Both the position numbers and the translations under genes were made by a program. This document shows positions 1 through 10,700 of a DNA stretch of 25,092 bases, piece after piece; position 1 is the first letter of the stretch, and every line of letters starts with the position of its first letter. Source of the DNA: Plakobranchus ocellatus (Eukaryota > Mollusca > Gastropoda > Plakobranchidae); contig BLXT01007556.1 of NCBI GenBank assembly GCA_019648995.1, positions 459,846 to 484,937 of the forward strand, read 5' to 3'. The notes under the pieces are model-generated. The model worked only from the letters and a program-made list of their open reading frames with translations. It was not told the DNA's origin and did not search any database.

Positions 1-330
1 AGCGTAAGAGCAAGGGGGGGGGGTCCAATTTAATATTACTTTTGTGAGGGGCAAAAATAAAGAGGAAAAAAACATAGTCATGTCCTAGTAAAACCACTAT
101 ACTGCCTGTGAGCTTTGCAAGGCTAAAAATTGCATACAGATTGCGATTTAATCCACCATTTAAAATGTAGCCGAAAGATAAAGAACAATATGTATTTTTG
201 AAAGCCACTTTTCAAATGCGATCCCTCAAAACTACAAAAAGCAACACCAGAATTGATGACCAAGATTGACCTTAAGATTTCACAGTTGACTTAAGATTAT
301 AATTATATGTGGATGTACATGTCACAGCAG
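1..330. other. Non-coding DNA downstream of FGGY
   Basis: AT-rich sequence with a short G run near 15-23. No gene, repeat boundary or conserved coding motif was recognised. Confidence 0.5.
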
Positions 331-334
331 TTAA

Positions 335-719
335 CCCTGTCTGTATGAGATATTTTATTGTCGTATCCATACCTCGGGGGTAACTGAGTGCCCCCACATA
401 ATAATAGCAATATAGTCTTTTATCCATATATGTGGGGTAACTGTGTGCCCCCATACCGTTTAGTTAAAAAATCGCTATATCTGTAGTTGGGGGTAAAAAA
501 TTACCCCATACTTTACATGGTAAAAAATAATGGAGGGTTTTGGAAATGACCTCTGGTCAGTTCTATTGATTTTCTGTCAATCATTATTATGTAATCATAT
601 GTCAAATTGAATTTGTGAGGAATACTTTAAAGCTGAAAGAAAAATTCCCATTTTAAGAATTTTTAAATATTGAAAACAAGCCTTGGGGTAACAAAATTAG
701 CCCACTTGTACGGATAGGG
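335..719. mobile_element. piggyBac-type MITE, copy A (385 bp)
   Basis: The element begins TTAA-CCCTGTCTGTA at 331 and ends GGATAGGG-TTCA at 723. TTAA is the piggyBac target site and CCCTA-type ends are typical of the superfamily; the right TTAA has one substitution. There is no coding capacity. A second, direct copy with intact TTAA on both sides lies at 4249-4651. Inside are four short hairpin-like units of the form GGGGTAAC...CCCC, centred near 385, 443, 498 and 694. The superfamily call rests on ends and target site only, since no matching transposase was found for these ends. Confidence 0.75.
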
Positions 720-980
720 TTCAGAAATCCAAGAATGTCGTGTGAGTTGTAATTGGCAAATTTGCTGGTAAAATTTACTTTTTACAACATTAAAATAATT
801 GGAAAATTTGCATGAGAATCTACTTTTTAAAATGTGACCTAACACTAAACTAACAGTAAGATTCATAGTCATAGACATGGGGGAAAAGCATGTATGCAAT
901 TTTACAAGACAATATGAAAGAAAGAGCTAGCATGAAGCAGCATGAAGTGTCCGACATTTCCGAGTGATTGTGAATGATAG
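720..980 (-). other. Probable start of the FGGY 3' untranslated region
   Basis: The 260 bases after the stop codon contain no AATAAA or ATTAAA on the minus strand. The first AATAAA in the transcript direction is at 359-354, inside the piggyBac-type MITE. The exact 3' end of the transcript cannot be set from sequence alone. Confidence 0.4.
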
Positions 981-1059
981 TTATGAAGCCATTAGGTTTT
1001 TGTACTTCATTTGGTCTTTCAACATCTCCAAGAACACCGAGTACTTTTTTTCATGGTAC
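981..1059 (-). CDS. FGGY: FGGY terminal coding exon and stop codon
   Basis: This segment encodes [19 protein letters not shown] followed by KNLMAS and TAA at 981-983. It matches the YY.KKYQVFLKL...QK.Y..IM carboxyl terminus of animal FGGY. The acceptor is TTATTTTCAG, and the first base completes the Arg codon begun in exon H. The protein therefore ends within a few residues of the human protein, which argues for an intact gene end. Confidence 0.92.
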
Positions 1060-4000
1060 CTGAAAATAATCAGATTGTACAGAAATATAATTTATTATTT
1101 GATAATGACATCCTGAGCTTGGAATGAAGAGCTAAGGGAAAGTTTAACAAAAACCAGAAAATTTTTAAAGGATTTATTTTCCAAAAGAGGAAAATTCACA
1201 GGTGATTACACTATAATGTAAGTTTTCCAACTTGAAATAAGGCTTCATTTGTCACTGCCAATCCAAGCCATCTGCTATAGACCAGGCAGGATACCAGTTT
1301 GGTTAAGACATAAATTTAATTTCAAAACATTATCAAGCAAAACAATAGCTGGCAAAAATTTCCTGTGAATGTGATGAAGGCATTAGATGCACCTTCATTA
1401 AATGGATGCATTGGAAATCAGGCCTATAGGGCTCAAATAATGTTTAAATATATGGTTTAAATAAAGAGAAAAAGAGGCTTCTCAAATTTCTCACCATAGC
1501 AATAAATGTATGAGTCCTTTTTCAAGTCGTCTTTAAAAACCTTGATTTTTTTTTTTTTTTTTTTTTTTTTTGTCTCTTGAGATTTTGTCATGCAATATTC
1601 TAGAAATTTTGCAAAGACAATGTTTTTGATGATTTTTTTTTCATATCCAAAACTTTTTTTCTAAATAGACTCTGATATTTAAAAATTTATACATTTTCGA
1701 AGAATGCTCTACGTAATAAGCCAAAATGCTTTTGAGATAATGTTTGCATTGATCATGAAATATGAGTTACCATCTCAGAATGACTTTTGGACTTGGGATA
1801 TAACAAGAGCTTAAAATTTGTTATTTAATATTGTGGCAGAAACAGTTTTCATCCCATAAATATTCTGCATTTCTTAAAAGCCAGCCTTTTACTCATGAAC
1901 TAAATTTTGGGACTCAAAAGATATCCCTTTCTGCCTTTGTCATTGAATCCTGAGTTGAATTAGGAATAGGATGCATGTGAGATGACAAATCCAGCCTGAG
2001 AAACATAAGCCACAGTTTCTCTTTTTTTTTTTCCTGCAGATTTTGAATCACCTTTTTAGGGAGCCATCTGGCTGTAAACAAGTACCTCCTCCTCCCATTG
2101 CATTCATGACATCCTGAAAGATGTATATGTCACAATCATGATAAGTTAGTTGCTTTTGCATGGAATGGACTTGCTGGTATCCAATAGCACGACAACACAA
2201 ATTCTAGGGTGGGCTAAAAAGTAATGCAATTTCTAGTTTGATTTCTTTCTTTCAGATTCATTTCAGAGAGCTGATATTTAGCATGTATATTCTCAAATCA
2301 AATAGCTTTAGAATTATACAAAATTTACATCCATGCAAAGTCATGAGACCACAAAATCGCTTACGTTATAATACATTATTAGTAGGTCACCACTGTCTAA
2401 AAATTCGGTGGAAATAGTGTCCCCTATAGACCTTTGACTAAAGCAATAGGTTGTTATTGAATTTCTTTCTGCTGATCACTGCTCACTGAAAGAAATTCAT
2501 CAAAGAATAAAACATGTATATATCAAGAAGCTTGTGTCGATCTTTGTTGGCAATAAGTTTCGTCATGGAAAGGAGAATCCCTGAACAGGACTACAACTGC
2601 ACAATCAAACCTGTTTGGGTAGGCCTCAGAGTTCTTCGAATGCGTCCAATTAAGACAGCTGTGAGAAAGATGATGTTGACTAATGAACAGGTCAAGCAAA
2701 TTGATAGTGTCCGAGAAGTGAGAATTTCAAAAGAAATACAGTGGAACCCATTTTAACAACAACCTGAGTGATGACAACTATTGCTATAATGAGTGATTTA
2801 AAAATTCCCATTTTTTTTCATTATTTAGGCCATATAACTTATTTTTGCAATAACGCTTATAGGAACTGCTTTCCTCGCTTATAACAATAACTAAATGCGG
2901 AATTAAAAAAAAGAAAAAGGCCAAAAGCATCTAAATTCCCTCTGCACAATGATCTCAAGTGCAAAACTTGTTATAAAATAGGCCTAAATGGACAGGTATT
3001 AGTAAAGTCAACAATGCCGAGTATCATCCTGTGCCACTTTCCCCCACAGCCCCCCTCATATTTCACCATGCTAAGCATAAACAGTTCATATCCACAGGTC
3101 TAAACAATTCAATCCCTAAACTATGATCACCCAGCATGTGGGCCAGAGAGCTGTGTGTGGCACACACTTTATCTTAGGCAGAGATCTTCGTAAACCCATC
3201 CTGTCTTTCGACTTTGTGATTAGGCGGTGCCAATTGGGAGTTGAGAGGGGAAAAGTGAGGTGGGGGGTGGAGGAAAGCTATTGAACACTTGGAATTGGGA
3301 TGAACCGTCCATGTGTCAAGTGGATGAAGAAAGTTAAGTAACAAGATGGGGAATCACTAAACCTACATCAACAGGCTAGAGTCAAAGAGGAAGAGAAGAA
3401 GGGAGAGCGTCATCCTAGTGCCTAAATGAACAAGCCAAGCCAGCACTAAACCATTGACCACTGACTAAGTGCACTCCTCCCCCTTCCATCACTTTTAATA
3501 ACTTGATCTACGTTAGACCCCCTCTACTATAACCACACCAATAAATGGTTATTATTATGGTTATGCTCTGGTCTCGTTAGTCCTTACTGATTGCAGAGGA
3601 GGTAACCATGAAATTGATTGGTGTTGCCAGCGTGTACCTATTATTATAATAAATCTGATGACTAAAAGAATCTATTTTAATCTCTTTTCTGGGAATAAAG
3701 ACAACCCTTGCTATAACGACACTTTAAGGTAAGACCGAAACTTGTCGCTATTACTGAGTTCCACTGTAATAAAACATACCATCACAGATATTCTGGGGTT
3801 TAAGGAAGTGTCTGCAAAGAGGGTACCACAAACGCTGGCTGATGAAATGAAAGTGCAAAGAGGGCAATATGTGCCGACACCAATGAAGAAGAAGACTGAA
3901 TATACATTCAGCAGATTGTCACCGAAGATGAATCATGGGTGCACCACAAGAAACAAGGAGCAAACATAAGAAGTCACAGTTAATCAAGATGCTTAAAATT

Positions 4001-7000
4001 GTAACTTCCGTTACCGGGTACTAAAGTCCTGCTCACTGTTTTTTGGGACTGCAAAAGCGTAATTCAAATTGAATTTTTAAAACAAGGCGAGACAGTGAAT
4101 TCCTGATCTATACGTCACAACTTTGCAAAAGCTGAGAGCCAAGCGTAAACATACACACCCTGAAAAAATGCAGTTTTGCTGCATGACAACATTAGGCAAT
4201 TTAGGCCACAGACTAGATCATGTAGATGACAAACCTAGGATACTTTAACCCTATCCATACAATTACAAGGTGTTTTATTGTCGTACCCGTACGTCGGGGG
4301 TAACGGAGTGCCCCCACATTTTAAATAACAAATACTCTTATCTGTACGTGTGGGGTAACTGCATGTCCCCATTCCGTATAGTATAAAGAAACTATATACC
4401 TATCCCTACAATGAGGGTAACAAAATCACCCCATACTTTACATAGTAAATAATACAGGGAGGGTTTCAGAAATGACCTCAAGTCAGTTCAATACTGCTTT
4501 TCTGTCAATCTTTATTATGTAATCATATTTCAGATTGAATTTGTTAGGAATACTGAAAAGCTGAAAAAAAAAATTCCTATTTTAAGAGTTAAAAAAAAAA
4601 ATAAAAAACAAGCCTTAGGGTAACAAAATTACCCCACACATACTGATAGGGTTAAAGAAAATGAATTCCCCCATTTTCCTACATCCTTCTTAGAGCTCAG
4701 ACCTTGCCCCAAGAGATTTCTTCTTGTTCCCAAAGTTAAAGGAATATCTGAAAGACAACCACTACGAGACTGATGTACTTTTTCATCAATGGCGTACGTC
4801 AGCTTGTTTGTCATGGCATCTGTGCTTTGATAGGGATGGGGTCTACGTCATGAAATAAGGTATGCATTGTATCATAAGACATTAAGCTTTCTATTGGTAT
4901 GTTTCAAAATGAAATACCTGTACAAATAAAAAGCAGCTACACAAGCAAAGCTGCATTTTTTTTTCAACTTGCTCTCATATTTGCTACACCTCTAAAAACT
5001 GAGACTCTGTGCCTATTATGCATAGCACTGGAAAAAAAATAACAAGAGCTTGGCCTGAATATGATCATTTCTAGGGGCAAGATGAATGCAAACTGCAAAA
5101 GAATTTTAAATCAGAATTCATTATGAAGATGAGCAGGAGAAAAAAAAAAGTTAACTGAGTAACAACGAACAACTACAAAGTAAAAAAAAATTCAATCTTT
5201 TTGTTCACATTAAATACAATGTACACTTCACCCAGTATACATTGTGAAATCCTCTGATTTCCCTATAAAATCAGAGAATTAAAGCTTATTTAGAGCATTT
5301 TTCTAAAACCACTGTATTAATTTTAATCGAGTTTATTTGTGTGTCTGTGTATGTATTTATTATGTGTTTGGAGTTAGGGTTACAAAGGAATAAGCTTACT
5401 GTCAGATTTCCCATGCTGCCTGAAGCACAAGCTCCCAACATGGCTGCCCCCAACATAACTGGATCCTCTACATCTGGTAGAATCATTGTTTGGCCTAGAT
5501 AAGAAGGACAGATTTGTAGGGAAAATTCAAGGTTTACAAATGACAATAAATTAGGGGTATGATATTAACTAATTATCTCTTATTTTCTTCTGCAATGCCA
5601 AAGAAATAATACAGTGGGGTCCACTTAAGATAAATTTCCTATGGCCCAATCATTTTTCATAGAGTTTATCTTATCCATTTCAAGAAGAATTGAGAAAAAA
5701 AAGGGGGTGTGGGATAGCTGTACAAGTGGTGAGAATTTGCAAGCACAGAAAAGAGAGAGAGAGAGAGCAAGAGATGCACAAAGCAGGACTGGTTTGCTGT
5801 TAAAGCTCTTGAGACTGCCTGCAACACACTTGAAGAGAAAGAGAGGACACGAGACTAGCCTTGCTTTCTTCGTTAAGCATACTCTTAATACAATAGTGAC
5901 CATCAATGTGACCACTGCCGCCAATTCACGCCCCTCCTCATTCATTCTGAAAGCAGTGGGTAAAACGTGTGTGCAAGTGGGCATTGGGCCCTAGCCACAC
6001 ACCCTTCCAAATGCGCTCTTCCCCTTTCTCTTTTTCAGATTTGCAATCATATCAAGCCAATGCTGTTGTAAGTTTCAATGGGTGGCTAGTTCCATTCCGT
6101 TTAATAGATGATCGCATTATTGATTGAAAATATACTCGTAGGTAAAAAATAACTGTTTTAATGCTGCCTTTTACACACACAGAGAGTTTATCTTAAACCG
6201 AATCAGGGCAATACCGTTTATATATACATCATGCATGAAGTAGTAATGATGTAGAAAAAAAAAAGAGTGTCTGAAAGAGAAGTTTGTATTAATCAAAAAG
6301 TAGACTCCATTGTATGTTAAATAATAAATATATATTTTTAAAATTTTACTCTACATGTCCATGCTGCCTCACAATATGGCTTCCCCCAGCCCAGCGTTTA
6401 ATCTCTTTCAACTGATAGATCTCATTTTAAATTAAGCCAAAAGAAAAAAAAAAAAAGGAAAATTTGTAGTATTTTGTATGGTATAAATATTTGTGGGAAA
6501 TATGGAGATGGTGTCGAAAACTCCTCAAAAGTCTAAATTATCTGAGTGTAGAATTCAAACCTTTTCGTTAATTGCATGTATTGACTGCAAAAAAATTACC
6601 ATAGTTTTTGGTAAATGTCATATTTTAAAGTAAAAAAAATGCAAGAAGAGTTGTTGCCAATGTTTTGAAGATTTATTTCACCGTTTAGAGCATTTCAGAA
6701 AATTGCACATAAAGCCTTTTCATCTTATCTAGAACCTAGAATTCACTAGCATTGACAATATCAATATAACCCTACGAAACTCATTGATAAAGGTTTAATT
6801 TCCCTATCTAAAATATTTTTATATCAAATCCATGTATATCATTTGGATTGACAACAACATCATACAAAAAACATCTCCCATGACCAATTTAGACAGCACT
6901 AAAAGGAATTGTACCTAAGCAAGGTAGAAAATTAATAAAGTGAAAACAACAAAACAAAAAAAAAACAAAAACAAATACAGCCTCAATCATCACTGCAATA

Positions 7001-7671
7001 GGGCAAAGTTTATTCTTTTCTATTTTGAATTCAACATTTTCTTACCTAAAACATCTGTATGTGTTTGCACATACAAATCATTCTTGCGCAGGCCACCACA
7101 CATATAAACCAGAGAGATCTTGAGCCCATATTTCTCCATCTCAGATACTATATGTTTATTACCATACTGAAAATAAGGTTGAGAAAGATGGAGAGAGGGG
7201 ATCCATTAAATTCAAAAATAACTGTAATTTTGTAAATATTTTCATGTCACCTCACTTGCAAAATGAGACTGTGAGAAAACTTCTTTTCAACTGCGCCTGT
7301 CTTGTCACCCTGACGGTGGGCAAACACCTGTTTGCATTGTCCTATACAGCGTTTGTTTTTCTTTTTGTCACACAGTTTCTTTTTTTTTTTTCTTAAACAC
7401 GTAATGAAATAATTTGTTTAAGTATGACAGTTGAAAGTAAAATTTTCTTTATCAATCAACTCAAGAGCTCACATTGCATTTATACCAAATATAATACTAA
7501 TAATAGTATACAAACATTAAGGCTTAGTGTTATTGTATCTTTTTTTTTCTACAATTTAATTACATTTACAGTGGTATATACTGGGAGTAATTTTAATTGG
7601 TCTAATGCTCTTCTGCCAAAAGTGGTGGAATATGCAAATATTAGAAAGTAACCAGCATTTTATTGTTTGCC

Positions 7672-7703
<32 letters not shown>

Positions 7704-10700
7704 AGGAATTTTTAAAAGGCATTATCTTTCAAGAGTAAAAAAAAAAGCAAGAAAGAGTTTGCTAATGCTGTTCAGATTTGATAAGAAAAAATTAATCTGT
7801 CCTTATGGAATGAGCTTTTGTAAGAAAATAAACAAGCTAGATATCTGAAAATATTTTTTTGGACATAACAAATGGTTACCTCATAATTTGCAAAGGATTT
7901 TTCAATATCTCCAGCCACTTTTGGGGCATCGGTGGCACAGAGGTTATCAAGTCTGCCCTGAGTTCTGCAGGGACCCTTCTATCGTGGGTTTAACCCCCCT
8001 TGCCGGCATCCTGGCCTGACAGAGGGCCCAAAAGCCTGATGATATTACCTTGTTGTGTGGACTGGCTATATGCAAAAACCAAACCAAAAACCTCCAGCCA
8101 CTTTTGTCTATAGTGGAACATTGTTTAAACCGAAATTCTAGGGAGTATGATTTCTATTTTAGTTTAAACATAGGGCATTAGATAAGATTAATAAAAGAGA
8201 GTAACCAGCTTCCGAAATATTGAGATAAACCAATCCCACACATCATCATACCACAATGTGAATGAACACGCCTATCCACGAAGCTTTCTCTCTTTTTTAT
8301 CCATTTCTCAGATTCTCTATCTCCTTCTATTTCCTTTTCAGTTAAGAAGTTCTTGTGCCTGTTAGCGTTATTGATGTAGAATGATAGAGCTTTCACAATT
8401 TCATCATCGCTTTAGTAAGTTTTCCAGTCTTAAAGTCTCTACTTTTAAAATTAATCATCGCCTAAGTTTTCCAGTGCTAAAGTCCTCAACAAGAGAGATG
8501 GCTGTGATGTAACAGTGTTTGCTAAGCTTAGCACTGACAGTCCAGCTGCGTAACTGAGTGGTGGAAGAGAGGGGACAGACAGGTGTGTGCGGTAGACCTA
8601 GACCTAGCCAGACATCGGGCCTGGCCGTCTGTAGTGTGAGGTACCAGTAACTAACAGTGTTGGGTTTGCATGGAGTATAGTAATGCGAGAAAGAAAGGGA
8701 AGGGCAAGGGATGTTAAAAAAAAAAAAAAAAATTTTTATGTATCGGTTGGACAGTAACTGGGCTTTCCTGGTAGTTTTTATTTTGCTTTAGCGATAGTAA
8801 GGCAGTCAACGCATATTTCATAACAAAGAATAAGAGTAAAATTTACTAAAAACGGAAAGCTCTTAAATTTCTTTTTTGGTTTAGCTGTTTTTTCGGTTCA
8901 GCCGTTTTTGGTTTAGGTGTGGTCTACTGTATTTTGTTTTTAAGATAGGCAATGGGTGACAAACAGATTCATTTTTTCTCTGGCATATCCGTCTTTTGAA
9001 AAAAGCAAATTATTAGCTGTTTTTTCCTTGCAATGCAACTCTAACAGAAGAAGTTTCAAGCTGTTTTGATTATCACAAAAAAAAAAAAAAAGTTCAAAAT
9101 GCAACTTCTGACTCACTTGAATTTGTCTCAAGACACCTCTAAGAAACCAATCAAATTTACTGACTTGTGTATGCATCCAAAATAGATTTTTATAGTGAAA
9201 TAAAATTGCTGAGAAAATTAGAAAAGAAAATGCAATAAGCAAAAAAAAGAAAAAATTATACTGTTACCTTGACTCAAGTTATACATGAATATATATATAA
9301 AAAAGAACACAAAAATTGCATACCATGCAGCAATTTTGTGAAAGAAAGGTAAACTTACAGCTAAGGCTTGAACAGTGGCTAGGTAGAGAAGTGCAAGATC
9401 ATCCTCTGTGGCAGACAACCTTAGGCCCGATACCTGAAAAGGCCAGCCACAACTTTAAGTTTCTTTTTCTACCGTCTATCTTAAACAGTTAAACAGCAAT
9501 GTCAAACCTCATTTTCTCAAGCTTGTATTATGTGACCAGCATCATATCCTTGCAGTTATGATTGGACCTGTCAAAGTATCTCTTTTGAACATTATGCCTC
9601 ATGCCTTCAAATCCTATCAGTTACAACAAATATTCTGTATATATCTCTGAAAAGCTTAACATCAGCAACTGATTTGGTCACATGGTTTTGAAATATTTTT
9701 ATATGAATTGGTTGTTTAACATTATAGAGATAATGTCTGATTGGTGTGTGCCTGCCTATATTTTCATACAAAGGAAGTGAAAGAATCAAATCTAACTAAA
9801 TTTTCATATCGATGGTGTTGGGCGCAGACCGGCTAAGTCAAAATGAACACTTTTTATAACAGAAGCTTAAAACTGCATTATTCTATAAAAATTGATTTTC
9901 CAAACATCACTATTTCTATATGTGACGCAAAAAAGGTGGTTGAATACTGTATTTAAAAATAATTTTGATTTTTAATTGCATTAATTGTATTTTTGACTTA
10001 GCCGTTTTGAGACAGCAGAAAATGAATCGACTTGGCCGCTTTGTTTTGTATCCTGTAGTTGGCCGTTTTGCAGGAACAGTGGCAGAAATACCAGGCTAGA
10101 GTTGGCCGTTTTGCACCACAGATGTTATATATAGCCGGATTGCGTTCTTACGAGCCTGAGTATCATTCAGAGTTGGCCGTTTTGATTCAGTAGCAATCGT
10201 TTGTCTTCTATATAAGTTACACATTATAAATTATTTCTTTTTAACAAAAAATTTTAAAAGTAATCCAAACACACAATAAATAGACAAGCAAAGCGTTTAA
10301 AAATTTTAGGCTTCATTTTTATTACATTGCATTACAGGAATGTTAAAATTGATTAAACTTAAAAGAATCATTGTTACATACAAGAGTGTTGACATGGATG
10401 ATAGAATATGAGATAAATTATGTACCCGAAGCAACAATTTTTATTTAAATTGCTTTTATTGCTAATCATCGCAAGACAGTTAATATAGTACACAGTTTCA
10501 TTTACTTTCAGGCAATCACAAATCAATGAATAATTTTCATTTTCAAAAAATATATATCGTTATTCTTTTCTTTGATTGAATATGAATAAAAAAAACCCAA
10601 TTGTTCGTAAAATTAATACATGGACTGTCAATACAAATCTCAAAGCATGACGTGATATTTTGAAAAGAAAACTGAATATCTTGAAGTAAGTACAAAAAAG

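Larger units (their letters stand above)
2207..4858 (+). mobile_element. Decayed mariner transposon interrupted by two later elements
   Basis: The left end AGGGTGGGCTAAAAAGTAAT next to TA resembles mariner terminal repeats. Transposase remnants follow on the plus strand: [20 protein letters not shown] (about 3780-3840), [11 protein letters not shown] (3915-3947, first catalytic Asp region), [16 protein letters not shown] (4032-4079), LLHDN (4186-4200, second Asp) and [19 protein letters not shown] (4694-4750, third Asp region). The frame ends GVYVMK-stop at 4841-4858. The copy is dead: it has several stops and frame changes, including TAG where the usual Tyr precedes SSDLAP. Two insertions split it: a pogo-like element at 2739-3766 and a piggyBac MITE at 4249-4651. 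No right terminal repeat was recognised, so the right border is the end of the coding remnant. Confidence 0.85.
2514..4858 (+). pseudogene. Mariner transposase pseudogene in three pieces
   Basis: Piece one (about 2500-2738) ends with [20 protein letters not shown], the helix-turn-helix end. Piece two (3767-4248) continues in the same frame with [13 protein letters not shown] and carries the first two catalytic regions. Piece three (4652-4858) carries the DLAP block and the C terminus. The family transposase is about 345 residues with a D,D34D catalytic triad; all three Asp-bearing motifs can still be read. The gene is not functional. Its neighbours in the same intron are only the two inserted elements. 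Confidence 0.85.

Noticed and set aside
272-899. Small minus-strand open frames downstream of FGGY
   Set aside because: The first lies largely in MITE copy A and the second overlaps its end; neither shows conserved residues or splice signals.
5625-5994. Overlapping open frames of about 117 codons on both strands
   Set aside because: Biased composition, no recognisable motif, and they lie inside a TA-flanked non-autonomous element.
7924-8091. Functional tRNA gene
   Set aside because: A- and B-box-like sequences are present, but a cloverleaf with acceptor stem cannot be formed cleanly and a target-site duplication shows a SINE.
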